Shown here piece after piece: positions 47,278 to 55,368 of a stretch of 64,000 bases of DNA (position 1 is the stretch's first letter; the number at the start of each line of letters is the position of its first letter). The notes beneath the pieces were generated by a model. The model saw only the letters and a program-made list of their open reading frames with translations, did no database searches and was not told where the DNA came from. The translations under genes and the position numbers were made by a program. The stretch lies in assembly GCF_014138045.1 (NCBI RefSeq), contig NZ_JACGXA010000001.1:2279001-2343000 (forward strand). Reading direction: 5' to 3'. This stretch comes from Nocardioides ginsengisegetis (GTDB lineage: Bacteria; Actinomycetota; Actinomycetes; Propionibacteriales; Nocardioidaceae).

Positions 47278-47649
47278 TCAGAGGCTCATGGCCTGCGCAC
47301 GCCGCTTGACCTCCGAGCCGCGGTTCTCCCGCAGCGCGTCGATCGGGCGACCCGGCAGGTCGAGGTCGGTGAAGAGCCACGCGATGCACTCTCGGTCGTC
47401 GTAGTGGCCGTCGTGGAGCATCGTGAGCAGCCCCGGGAGGCCCTTGACGACCAGGCCGTCCTGGATGAAGTCGGCAGGGATCTGCTGGCCCGCACCGGGC
47501 GTCGGCACCGCGGCGGCGAGCTCGTGCTCGCGGATCATGGTGCGCACCTTGGCCACGGTGACGCCCAGCTCCTGCGCGGCGGCCGCCCAGTCGATCCAGT
47601 CGGGGACCAGGGTCGCGAGGTCGGTGTCGGCAGGGCGTGGCTCGGTCAT
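47278..47649 (-). CDS. Rv2175c family DNA-binding protein
   Basis: The protein has 123 residues with an N-terminal winged-helix/HTH region (DWAAAAQELGVTVAKVRTMI, counted from WIDWAAAAQELG) and a C-terminal domain (GLPGLLTMLHDGHYDDRECI, WLFTDLDLPGRPIDAL) of the Rv2175c family. In M. tuberculosis, Rv2175c binds DNA and is phosphorylated by its neighbour PknL; here a PASTA kinase lies about 1 kb away, so the same link is likely. The ATG at 47649 is chosen from domain length. The gene is divergent from the LysM protein. Confidence 0.9.
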   Translation of the reverse strand: MTEPRPADTDLATLVPDWIDWAAAAQELGVTVAKVRTMIREHELAAAVPTPGAGQQIPADFIQDGLVVKGLPGLLTMLHDGHYDDRECIAWLFTDLDLPGRPIDALRENRGSEVKRRAQAMSL

Positions 47650-47815
47650 GGGGCCATGGTTCCACCTGCCGGGTGTCCCGCGAAACCGGCGACACGCCAC
47701 GCCCCGTGCGTCCCTTGAGTCACAGCAGCCGGCGCGGGTAGCGTCGACGACTCCGTCGGCGGACTTCCCCGCCGGACCACTCGGGGTCCGGCCCCGCCCC
47801 GGTGTCAGGAGTCGC

Positions 47816-48598
47816 ATGACCTCCGACCACATGTCCCTCTGCCGCCAGCTCGTCGCGTCGGTCCTCACCGGCGTGCTGGGCGCCGGTGCGCTGGCCGCCC
47901 TGCTGCTGTCCACCACAGCCCTGGCCCTCGCGCACTCCTCGGCAGGGTCGGGCAGCGACGCGCGCCGCCTCGTCGAGCACCGGGTCCGGCCCGGCGAGAC
48001 CGCCACCGGGCTGGCCGTCCGCTTCCACGCCTGGACCGACGAGGTGATCGCCCGCAACCACCTGGGCCGCGATGCCCACCTCGACGTCGGGCAGCGGCTC
48101 GTCATCCCGGTCGTCGTGGCGGCGGTCCCCCGCCACCACCACGCTCACCACGCCCACCACGCCCACCACGCCCAGCGGACGCACCACCACGCCCGCTCCG
48201 CCGTACGCCGCGTGGTGGCCCGCACCGCCGCCGCCCAGGGAGTCGACCCGCAGCTCGCCCTGGCCGTGGCCTGGCAGGAATCGGGCTGGCGGATGGGCCT
48301 GCGGTCCGAGGCAGGAGCGATCGGCGCCATGCAGGTGCTGCCGGGCACCGGCGCGTGGATGTCGCTCTACGAGGGCCGCCCGCTCCGGCTGCACCGCCTG
48401 CGCGACAACGTCACGGCCGGGGTGCGGCTGCTGGACGTCCTGCTCGACGAGACGACCCGGACGCGTCGAGCGGTGGCGGCGTACTACCAGGGCCTCGGTG
48501 CCGTCCGGGCGCACGGCATCTACGCCGAGAGCCGCCCCTACGTCCGCAACGTGCTCGCGATCCGCGACCGTCTCGAGGCGGGTCGCCCGCCCGTCTGA
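47816..48598 (+). CDS. LysM - lytic transglycosylase (SLT) wall protein with His-rich linker
   Basis: The protein has 260 residues. A signal or anchor segment (VLTGVLGAGALAALLLSTTA) is followed by a LysM repeat (EHRVRPGETATGLAVRFHAW, IARNHLG), a His-rich linker with runs of HHA and HHH, and a soluble lytic transglycosylase-like domain with the catalytic Glu in VAWQESGWRMG and GAIGAMQVLPGTG. It should bind and cleave peptidoglycan glycan strands. The ATG at 47816 has AGGAG 4-5 bases upstream. The linker DNA is a 9-base repeat at about 48129-48175. Confidence 0.88.
   Translation: MTSDHMSLCRQLVASVLTGVLGAGALAALLLSTTALALAHSSAGSGSDARRLVEHRVRPGETATGLAVRFHAWTDEVIARNHLGRDAHLDVGQRLVIPVVVAAVPRHHHAHHAHHAHHAQRTHHHARSAVRRVVARTAAAQGVDPQLALAVAWQESGWRMGLRSEAGAIGAMQVLPGTGAWMSLYEGRPLRLHRLRDNVTAGVRLLDVLLDETTRTRRAVAAYYQGLGAVRAHGIYAESRPYVRNVLAIRDRLEAGRPPV
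48129..48175. repeat. 9-bp tandem repeat encoding a His-rich linker
   Basis: CACGCCCAC-type units encode repeated His-His-Ala. The run lies between the LysM and transglycosylase domains and may vary in length. Confidence 0.7.
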
Positions 48599-48703
48599 CG
48601 CGCCACCTGACACGCCGGGGGCGCCTCCGCGCACGGCTGGGATCGCGGTGTCCGTACGATTGGGGCTCCGGATCCTTCCCCGTCCGGCCGCAGGAGGGTC
48701 GCT

Positions 48704-50770
48704 GTGCAGTCAGATCGGCACGCCCGCTCGGGCACCGAGGCTGCCGGTGGCGACCCCACGACCGGGCGGCTCCTGGACGGCAGATATCGCATCGGGCCGC
48801 GCATCGCGCGCGGCGGCATGGCCAGCGTCTACGAGGCCACCGACATCCGCCTGGACCGCACGGTCGCGGTCAAGATCATGCACCCGGGGATGGGTGACGA
48901 CGAGGAGTTCGCGGCCCGGTTCGTCCGGGAGGCGCGTGCCGCGGCCCGGCTCTCCCACCCCCACGTCGTGGCGGTCTACGACCAGGGCGAGGAGGACGGC
49001 ACCGTCTACCTCGCGATGGAGCTGATCCCCGGCCACACCCTGCGCGACGTCATCCGCAAGGAGGCGCCGATGACGCCGTCGCGGGCCCTGGCGCTGATGG
49101 AGCCGGTCCTCTCCGCGCTCGCCGCGGCCCACCGCGCCGGCCTGATCCACCGCGACGTGAAGCCCGAGAACGTCCTGATCGCCGACGACGGCCGGGTCAA
49201 GGTCGCCGACTTCGGGCTGGCCAAGGCCGTCAGCGCCGACACTCAGCACACCGCCACGGGCGGCGTCCTGATCGGCACGGTCTCCTACCTCGCCCCCGAG
49301 CTGGTGGTCGACGGCCGCGCCGACGCGCGCGCCGACGTCTACGCCGCGGGCGTCGTCCTCTACGAGCTCCTCACCGGCAGCAAGCCCCACGCCGGCGACT
49401 CCCCCATCCAGGTCGCCTACAAGCACGTCCACGAGGACGTCCCGCCGCCCAGCGCCGTCGCACCCGGCATCCCGGCGTACGTCGACGCGCTGGTCGCCCG
49501 GGCCACCGCCCGGGACCGCAGCCTGCGCCCCGCCGACGCCGCGGTGCTGCTGCACCAGGTCCACCGGGTCGGGCAGGCGCTCGCCGACGGCGTCCAGGAC
49601 GACCCCGAGCTGACCGCCGACCTCGCGCCGATGCTGCTCCACCCCGACACCGGCGAGCTGGTGGCCGTCGACGACGAGGTCTACGACGGGTCCCACGACG
49701 GCGAGGTCACCAGCCCGATCGGGATCCTTCCGGGCCGCACCGTGGAGCGGATGCCGGCGGCACCCGCTCGCACCCCGGCCCCGGTGCCCTCGCGCCCCGG
49801 CCCGCCGCCGGCCCGCCCGCCCGCGCGTCGGCGTCGCTGGCGCGGCCCCGTCACGCTCCTGCTGCTGCTCGCGCTGGTCCTCGGCGTCGCCGTCGGGGCC
49901 TGGTGGTTCGGCTGGGCGCGCTACACGTCCACCCCGGCCGTGCTCGACCTGACCCGGACCGCCGCCGAGAAGAAGCTGGACGCCGCCGGTCTGCAGATGG
50001 AGCTCGGCGGGCCGGACCACAAGAGGCTGCGCATCGACGGCAAGGTCCAGGACATGGTCGGGCAGTTCTCCGAGACGGTCCCGGTCGGCCGGGTCGCCGA
50101 CTCCGACCCCGACCCGGGCGCCCGGATCCTCGACGGCGGCACCGTCACGGTCGTCCTCTCCCTCGGCCCCGAGCGCTACAAGGTGCCGTCCGTGAAGGGC
50201 CTCACCGAGGACCAGGCCCAGGACGCGATCACCGGCAAGCACCTCGACTTCGGTGAGTCGATCGGCCGGTGGTCCGACAGCATCCCCGCCGGCACCGTGC
50301 TGGGCAGCGACCCCAGGGCCGGCACCGTCCTGCGCCCCGGCACGGCCGTCAACATCTTCATCAGCAAGGGCCCCAAGCCCGTCGAGGTGAGGGACTGGAC
50401 CGGCCGCGACGCCGACAAGGCGCAGGCGTGGTTCGAGGACCGCGGCCTCGTCGTGGACCGCGGCACCGAGGAGTACGACGACAACGTCGCCGAGGGCCAC
50501 GTCATCTCCCAGACCCCCGCCAGCGGCACCCTGCACCGCGGCGACACGGTCAAGCTCGTCGTGTCCAAGGGGCCCGAGCTGGTCGAGGTGCCCGGCGGGA
50601 TCATCGCCTCGGGCGTCGACGCGGCCCGGGCCAAGCTCGAGGCCCTGGGCTTCCGGGTCGACGTCCAGAACAGCGACCACTACCTCGGCCTGGGCTACGT
50701 CTACGAGATGGACCCGCACTCCGGTGACATGGTGCCCCGGGGCTCCACGATCACGCTCTTCCAGATCTGA
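48704..50770 (+). CDS. pknL: Serine/threonine protein kinase with PASTA domains
   Basis: The protein has 688 residues. The cytoplasmic kinase domain has the Gly-rich loop ARGGMASVYEA, VAVKIM (ATP Lys), HRDVKPEN (Asp151), ADFGLA (Asp169) and YLAPEL. A Pro-rich juxtamembrane region and one transmembrane helix (about residues 383-403) lead to four PASTA domains that in relatives sense muropeptides or lipid II. GTG is the start with GGAGGG 5 bases upstream and a TACGAT -10 candidate at 48655-48660. It lies near the Rv2175c gene, as in M. tuberculosis. Confidence 0.94.
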   Translation: MQSDRHARSGTEAAGGDPTTGRLLDGRYRIGPRIARGGMASVYEATDIRLDRTVAVKIMHPGMGDDEEFAARFVREARAAARLSHPHVVAVYDQGEEDGTVYLAMELIPGHTLRDVIRKEAPMTPSRALALMEPVLSALAAAHRAGLIHRDVKPENVLIADDGRVKVADFGLAKAVSADTQHTATGGVLIGTVSYLAPELVVDGRADARADVYAAGVVLYELLTGSKPHAGDSPIQVAYKHVHEDVPPPSAVAPGIPAYVDALVARATARDRSLRPADAAVLLHQVHRVGQALADGVQDDPELTADLAPMLLHPDTGELVAVDDEVYDGSHDGEVTSPIGILPGRTVERMPAAPARTPAPVPSRPGPPPARPPARRRRWRGPVTLLLLLALVLGVAVGAWWFGWARYTSTPAVLDLTRTAAEKKLDAAGLQMELGGPDHKRLRIDGKVQDMVGQFSETVPVGRVADSDPDPGARILDGGTVTVVLSLGPERYKVPSVKGLTEDQAQDAITGKHLDFGESIGRWSDSIPAGTVLGSDPRAGTVLRPGTAVNIFISKGPKPVEVRDWTGRDADKAQAWFEDRGLVVDRGTEEYDDNVAEGHVISQTPASGTLHRGDTVKLVVSKGPELVEVPGGIIASGVDAARAKLEALGFRVDVQNSDHYLGLGYVYEMDPHSGDMVPRGSTITLFQI

Positions 50771-50807
50771 CCGTCTCGGGCATTCACCCGATCGTCGCGA
50801 GCCCCGA

Positions 50808-50813
50808 TAGCGT
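50808..50813 (+). promoter_or_regulatory. -10 box of a leaderless nfo promoter
   Basis: TAGCGT lies 6 bases before the GTG at 50820 and separates nfo transcription from the kinase gene upstream. Confidence 0.4.
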
Positions 50814-50819
50814 TGGCTG

Positions 50820-51710
50820 GTGATCGACGAGCCGGCCCTGCGCAACCCCATCGGCACCCACGTCCCCGTCGGCAAGGGCCTCACGGCCGGCGCCCTCGCG
50901 ACCGCCCTCGAGCTGGGCTGTGAGACGTTCCAGGTCTTCGTCGGCAACCCGCGCGGCTGGGCCCTCTCGGCCGGCACGCCCACGGAGGACGCGCGGTTCC
51001 GCGACGCCGCCGGCGAGGCCGGGATGCGCGTCTTCATCCACGCGCCGTACCTCGTCAACCTCGGCTCCCCGACCGCCGCGACGTACGAGAAGTCCGTCGC
51101 CGTCGTGGCCCACAACCTCAAGCGGGCCGCCGAGATCGGCGCCGAGGGCGTCGTGGTGCACACCGGCTCCTACGTCGACCCGACGGGCAGCGAGGAGCAG
51201 TACGCCGCCGCGATGCGGCAGGTCCGCGAGGGCCTGCTGCCTGTGCTCGAGGCCCTGGGCGAGGACGGGCCGTCCCTGCTGCTCGAGCCGACCGCCGGCC
51301 AGGGACGGTCGCTGTGCGCCGGCGTCGACGACCTCGAGCCCTACCTCGCCGCGCTCGACCTGCACCCGAAGGCCGGGATCTGCCTGGACACCTGCCACGT
51401 GTTCGCGGCCGGCGCCCCGCTCGACGAGCCCGGCGGCACCGCCGCGACCGTCGACCGGATCGTCGAGATCGGCGGTCCCGGGCGGCTGCGGCTGATCCAC
51501 GCCAACGACTCGATGGACGTGCGCGGCGCGTTCAAGGACCGCCACCAGAAGATCGGCGAGGGACACATCGGGACCGACGCGTTCGTCGACCTCTTCGCCC
51601 ACGAGGCGACCGCGGGCGTGCCGTTCGTGCTGGAGACGCCCGGCTCGCGTGACCCCGGCAACGCCGACATCCCGCTGCTCAAGCAGCTCCGCAAGGTGGC
51701 GCACGCGTGA
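50820..51710 (+). CDS. nfo: Endonuclease IV (AP endonuclease, Nfo)
   Basis: Nfo cleaves DNA at abasic sites in base excision repair. The protein has 296 residues of the TIM-barrel family. Metal-site motifs are visible: IHAPYLVNLGS, GVVVHTGSY, LLEPTAGQG, GICLDTCHVFAAG, IHANDSMD and the C-terminal ETPG. GTG is the start. The stop overlaps the EamA gene start by 4 bases (GTGA). Confidence 0.95.
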   Translation: MIDEPALRNPIGTHVPVGKGLTAGALATALELGCETFQVFVGNPRGWALSAGTPTEDARFRDAAGEAGMRVFIHAPYLVNLGSPTAATYEKSVAVVAHNLKRAAEIGAEGVVVHTGSYVDPTGSEEQYAAAMRQVREGLLPVLEALGEDGPSLLLEPTAGQGRSLCAGVDDLEPYLAALDLHPKAGICLDTCHVFAAGAPLDEPGGTAATVDRIVEIGGPGRLRLIHANDSMDVRGAFKDRHQKIGEGHIGTDAFVDLFAHEATAGVPFVLETPGSRDPGNADIPLLKQLRKVAHA

Positions 51711-52600
51711 CGGAGGCCCGTCGTACGACGCTCCTGGCCACCTCGGCGCTGCTGGCGATGACGGCGTGCTGGGGCTCGACGTTCTTCCTGATCCACGACC
51801 TGCTCGACCGGGTGCCGACCCTGGACTTCCTGGCGGTGCGGTTCACCATCGCGAGCGTCGCACTGCTGCTCGTCGCGCCGCGCGCGGTGGGCCGTCTCTC
51901 CCCCGAGGTCCGGCGGCACGCGGTCGTGCTCGGCCTGCTCTACGGGGTCGCGCAGATCCTGCAGACCGCCGGGCTGGCGCACACCCCGGCGAGCGTGTCC
52001 GGCTTCATCACGGGGATGTACGTCGTGTGCACGCCGCTGTTCGCCGCGGTCCTGCTCCGGTCGCGGATCACCCTCCTGACGTGGGCGGCCGTGGCGCTGG
52101 CGACAGCGGGGCTCGCGGTGCTGACCCTCGACGGCCTCTCGGTCGGCTTCGGCGAGGCGATCACCCTGGTCTCCGCCCTGCTCTACGCCCTGCACATCGT
52201 CGGGCTGGGCGCGTGGTCGACGGCCCGGGACGCCCTCGGCATGTCGATCCTGCAGATCATCGTGATCGCGGTGGTCTGCCTCGTCGCGACCGCACCCGAC
52301 GGCGTCACGCTGCCGGACAACACCCGCGACTGGCTGTCGATCACCTACATGGCGCTGTTCGCCGGCGCGCTCGCGCTGGTCGGCCAGACGTGGGCGCAGG
52401 CGCACCTCGCCCCGACTCGCAGCGCGATCATCATGAGCATGGAGCCGGTCTTCGCGGCGTTCTTCGCGGTGCTGCTGGGTGGCGAGGCGACCACGCTGCG
52501 GATGGTGGGCGGCGGGCTGATGGTGCTGACCGCGATGGTGCTCGTCGAGCTGGTGCCGCGCCGCAAGGTCGAGGCCGAGGTCCAGCACATCGCGGTGTGA
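51707..52600 (+). CDS. EamA family (drug/metabolite superfamily) transporter
   Basis: The protein has 297 residues with about ten transmembrane helices in two EamA repeats. The first starts TSALLAMTACWGSTFFLIHD and the second near VSALLYALHIVGLG; each has the usual WG and EP-type features (SMEPVFAAFFAVLLGGE). The substrate is unknown. It overlaps nfo by 4 bases. The next transcript begins with the aromatic leader. Confidence 0.9.
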   Translation: MTEARRTTLLATSALLAMTACWGSTFFLIHDLLDRVPTLDFLAVRFTIASVALLLVAPRAVGRLSPEVRRHAVVLGLLYGVAQILQTAGLAHTPASVSGFITGMYVVCTPLFAAVLLRSRITLLTWAAVALATAGLAVLTLDGLSVGFGEAITLVSALLYALHIVGLGAWSTARDALGMSILQIIVIAVVCLVATAPDGVTLPDNTRDWLSITYMALFAGALALVGQTWAQAHLAPTRSAIIMSMEPVFAAFFAVLLGGEATTLRMVGGGLMVLTAMVLVELVPRRKVEAEVQHIAV

Positions 52601-52648
52601 GCCCGGTCCGGATCACGGACAGCCCGGGGCCGGCGCCGGCCCGCGACC

Positions 52649-52654
52649 TACGCT
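52649..52654 (+). promoter_or_regulatory. -10 box of the aromatic leader peptide promoter
   Basis: TACGCT lies 7 bases before the leader ATG at 52662, so the transcript probably begins at the leader peptide start codon. No clear -35 is seen. Confidence 0.45.
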
Positions 52655-52661
52655 CGTCCGC

Positions 52662-52721
52662 ATGACGTCGACCTATTTCTTTGGACACTCGCCGGGAGCT
52701 CCCGTGCGGGCCGTCCTCTAG
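52662..52721 (+). CDS. Tyr-Phe-Phe leader peptide upstream of the type I DAHP synthase
   Basis: This is a 19-codon reading frame starting MTSTYFFGHS and ending in TAG. Codons 5-7 are TAT TTC TTT. TAT and TTT are rare in this GC-rich genome, and they specify the products of the aromatic pathway controlled downstream. A strong hairpin follows 21 bases after the stop, and the DAHP synthase gene begins 117 bases after it. This is the arrangement of classical ribosome-mediated attenuation. No protein homologue is needed for this function. It is inferred from layout and codon content. Confidence 0.7.
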   Translation: MTSTYFFGHSPGAPVRAVL

Positions 52722-52741
52722 GTCGCGTCCCCACCACCACC

Positions 52742-52769
52742 ATCGCCCCCGGCCGTGCCGCGGGGCGAT
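52742..52769 (+). terminator. Attenuator hairpin between the aromatic leader and the DAHP synthase gene
   Basis: ATCGCCCC (52742-52749) pairs perfectly with GGGGCGAT (52762-52769). Inside, CGGC (52750-52753) pairs with GCCG (52757-52760), giving a 12-base-pair stem with one bulged C. It is followed by CGCATTCTCT, with no long U-run, as is common for actinobacterial terminators. Confidence 0.6.
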
Positions 52770-52837
52770 CGCATTCTCTGGCCCCGACGACGTGGCCGCC
52801 CGTCACTCGGGGCACCACCCAGAGAAGAGGAACCATC

Positions 52838-53887
52838 ATGGTCGTCGTCATGTCGCCGGATGCCACCGACGAGGACATCGCCCACGTCGTCGAGAAGGTC
52901 GAGGGGGTCGGCGGGGAGGCGTTCGTCTCCAAGGGCGTCGTCCGCACCATCATCGGGCTGGTCGGCGACATCGACTCCTTCCACCACCTCAACCTGCGCA
53001 CCCTCAAGGGCGTCGCGGACGTGCACCGGATCTCCGACCCCTACAAGCTCGTCAGCCGCCAGCACCACCCCGACCGCTCGACGGTGTGGGTCGGGCAGCC
53101 CGGCCACCAGGTGCCGATCGGTCCCGACACCTTCACGTTCATCGCCGGCCCCTGCGCCGTCGAGACGCCCGAGCAGACCCTCGAGGCGGCCCGGATGGCC
53201 AAGTCGGCGGGCGCCACAATCCTGCGCGGCGGGGCGTTCAAGCCGCGGACGTCGCCGTACGCCTTCCAGGGGCTGGGCCTCGCGGGCCTGGAGATCCTCG
53301 TCGACGTGCGCCGGGTCACGGGCCTGCCGATCGTCACGGAGGTCGTGGACGCGCGCGACGTCCCGGTCGTGGCCGAGCACGCCGACATGCTGCAGATCGG
53401 CACCCGCAACATGGCCAACTTCGGCCTGCTGCAGGCGGTCGGCGACGCCGGCAAGCCGGTGCTGCTCAAGCGCGGCATGACCGCCACGATCGAGGAGTGG
53501 CTGATGGCGGCGGAGTACATCGCCCAGCGCGGCAACCTCGACGTCGTCCTGTGCGAGCGCGGGATCCGCACGTTCGAGCCGGCCACCCGCAACACCCTCG
53601 ACATCTCCGCCGTCCCGGTCGTCCAGGCGACCAGCCACCTGCCGGTGATCGTCGACCCGTCGCACGCCGCGGGCCGCAAGGACCTCGTGGTCCCGCTCTC
53701 CCGGGCTGCCATCGCGGTCGGCGCCGACGGGGTCATCGTCGACGTCCACCCCGACCCCGAGACGGCGCTGTGCGACGGGCCCCAGGCCCTGCTCGGGACC
53801 GAGCTGCGCGAGCTCGCCCAGGCCGTACGCCGGCTCCCGCCGATGGTCGGGCGGGCCGACTCCGGTGAGCGGGTGCGCACCGCCTGA
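52838..53887 (+). CDS. aroF: 3-deoxy-7-phosphoheptulonate synthase, type I beta
   Basis: This enzyme performs the first step of the shikimate pathway, joining phosphoenolpyruvate and erythrose 4-phosphate. The protein has 349 residues. A ferredoxin-like N-terminal domain (about residues 1-70, VVVMSPDATDEDIAHVVEKV) precedes the catalytic barrel with AGPCAVETPEQ, LRGGAFKPRTSPYAFQGLG and IVDPSHAAGRKDLV. The fused N-domain is the Thermotoga-like regulatory type. AGAGGA lies 6 bases before the ATG. Expression is likely attenuated by the leader upstream. A second, class II synthase lies at 56361-57695. Confidence 0.95.
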   Translation: MVVVMSPDATDEDIAHVVEKVEGVGGEAFVSKGVVRTIIGLVGDIDSFHHLNLRTLKGVADVHRISDPYKLVSRQHHPDRSTVWVGQPGHQVPIGPDTFTFIAGPCAVETPEQTLEAARMAKSAGATILRGGAFKPRTSPYAFQGLGLAGLEILVDVRRVTGLPIVTEVVDARDVPVVAEHADMLQIGTRNMANFGLLQAVGDAGKPVLLKRGMTATIEEWLMAAEYIAQRGNLDVVLCERGIRTFEPATRNTLDISAVPVVQATSHLPVIVDPSHAAGRKDLVVPLSRAAIAVGADGVIVDVHPDPETALCDGPQALLGTELRELAQAVRRLPPMVGRADSGERVRTA

Positions 53888-53946
53888 GACGTGCGGCCCG
53901 TTGGGCCGTTCGCCTACTGTGGCGCTCGATCAGGAGGAGTTCTTCG

Positions 53947-54951
53947 ATGGAGACGTGTGCGAGCTGCGGGACCGCGCTCGGTGCCGGACGGTTCTGCACC
54001 CACTGCGGACAGCGCGTGGACGCGCCGGCCGCCCCGGCGGGCGGCGGCCCCGAGCAGACCGCGGTGCTGGAGCTCGACGACTGGCGCACCGGCACCGCCG
54101 AGCGGCCAGCCGTCCCGGGGGCGGCCGCGCCGCGGGGCGTCGGGGCGGTCCCGCCGCCGCTGCCGCCCGTGCCGTCGTACGACCCCGCCGGCGTCGACGC
54201 CCCGCGCTTCCCGCTCTTCGCCGACCAGGTGGAGCCCGGCACGCTGGCGCCTCCCCCACCCGACCGCGGTCGGCCGGCCTGGCTGCCGTGGGCGGTCGGC
54301 GGTGCCGTGCTGCTGCTCGTCGCCGTGCTCGGCGGGGTGCTGCTCGGCGGTGGGGACGACGACCCGCAGGCCAAGGACACCGCCCCGTCGAGCACCGACG
54401 GCTCGACGCAGTCCAGGCCGAAGGGCAAGCCCACCCCCTCTCACAGCGCCGCGCCGGGTGAGTCCGGGGACGTCGCCCGCTACGCCACCGTGCAGGTCCC
54501 GGCGACCGCGCCGCCCAACCAGGACGTGAGCGGCAACATGGTCCGCTACGAGGGCCGCAACATGCTCGACGGCGTGGCCGACACCTGCTGGCGGATGACC
54601 GGCGACGGCACCGGCCGCGAGATCACCGTCACGCTCGACGGCCCCACCACGCTGACGCAGGTCGGCATGATCAACGGCTACGCCAAGTCCGCGGTCGGCG
54701 CCGGGGGCGGCACGCTCGACTGGTACCACGGCAACCGCCGGATCATGGCGGTCGAGTGGTCCTTCGACGACGGCTCGTCCTACAGCCAGACGTTCGAGGA
54801 CACCAAGGCCATGCAGACGATCGACATCGACCCGGTGACGACCCGCACGGTCACGATCCGGCTGGTCTCGGTCAGCGCCCCCGGCACCGGCCGGGCGGCC
54901 CGCAACAACACCGCCATCAGCGACCTGACGCTCGTCGGCACTCCTGCCTGA
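53947..54951 (+). CDS. Zinc-ribbon membrane protein with discoidin-like extracellular domain
   Basis: The protein has 334 residues. The N-terminal zinc ribbon has Cys4, Cys7, Cys17 and Cys20 (ETCASCG, FCTHCGQ), followed by a Pro-rich linker, one transmembrane helix (LPWAVGGAVLLLVAVLGGVLL), a Ser/Thr-rich stalk and a beta-sandwich like F5/8 type C (discoidin) domains, seen in NMLDGVADTCWRMTGDG and the C-terminal TVTIRLVSVS. The zinc ribbon is cytoplasmic and the sandwich outside. The role is unknown; ligand binding at the wall is a guess. A strong AGGAGGAG lies 7 bases upstream. Confidence 0.85.
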   Translation: METCASCGTALGAGRFCTHCGQRVDAPAAPAGGGPEQTAVLELDDWRTGTAERPAVPGAAAPRGVGAVPPPLPPVPSYDPAGVDAPRFPLFADQVEPGTLAPPPPDRGRPAWLPWAVGGAVLLLVAVLGGVLLGGGDDDPQAKDTAPSSTDGSTQSRPKGKPTPSHSAAPGESGDVARYATVQVPATAPPNQDVSGNMVRYEGRNMLDGVADTCWRMTGDGTGREITVTLDGPTTLTQVGMINGYAKSAVGAGGGTLDWYHGNRRIMAVEWSFDDGSSYSQTFEDTKAMQTIDIDPVTTRTVTIRLVSVSAPGTGRAARNNTAISDLTLVGTPA

Positions 54952-55040
54952 GGCTGACTCGGCGGGCTGGTCGGGTGCTGACTGGGGTGCGCCGCGCTCC
55001 GCCGCCGCCCCGCCCCAGGCGCACCCCCGAACAGCTGGAG

Positions 55041-55124
55041 CGGTGAGCCATGAACCGAACCCGACCTGGAAACGGTTCACCACCCACCGCCCGGCCGACC
55101 CGACGGTGAGCCATGAACCGAACC
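55041..55124. repeat. Two identical 21-bp direct repeats, 63 bp apart
   Basis: CGGTGAGCCATGAACCGAAC plus C occurs at 55041-55061 and again, unchanged, at 55104-55124. Part of the same motif recurs inverted (CGGTTCAC) between the copies. It may be a repeated element found elsewhere in the genome. Confidence 0.8.
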
Positions 55125-55234
55125 GGACAGGCAAAGGGGTCACAGCTCACCGCTCCCGCCGCCAGGGCGCCCGCGCATGCGGGCGGCGCGGCGAAGCCGT
55201 GCCGACAAGCGCGCCGCCGGGCCGACCGTCCGGG

Positions 55235-55303
55235 TCCCGGAGTCAAGGACGCCGCAGGCGCCGCGCAGCGGACCGAGCGAAGCGAGGGTCCTTGACGCCG
55301 GGA
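55235..55303. repeat. Large inverted repeat (REP-like hairpin)
   Basis: TCCCGGAGTCAAGGAC (55235-55250) pairs with GTCCTTGACGCCGGGA (55288-55303), 15 of 16 positions, around a 37-base loop containing GACCGAGCGAAGCGAGGG. It could end transcription from both convergent genes or belong to a dispersed palindromic repeat family. Confidence 0.8.
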
Positions 55304-55368
55304 GACGGTTGGCCACGCGCGCGGGCGCCGAGCCACCGGCGGACAGACGCGCCGACTCGACGGGGGTC

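Larger units (their letters stand above)
54952..55368. other. Structured intergenic region between the zinc-ribbon gene and the threonine aldolase gene
   Basis: This is 417 bases between convergent genes. No convincing gene is seen, only short frames. It holds two 21-base direct repeats and one large inverted repeat, described separately. Less regular GC-rich sequence fills the rest. Confidence 0.6.

Noticed and set aside
55041..55340. Short coding frames in the gap before the threonine aldolase gene
   Set aside because: They overlap the direct and inverted repeats, have Arg/Ala-rich shadow composition and no SD.
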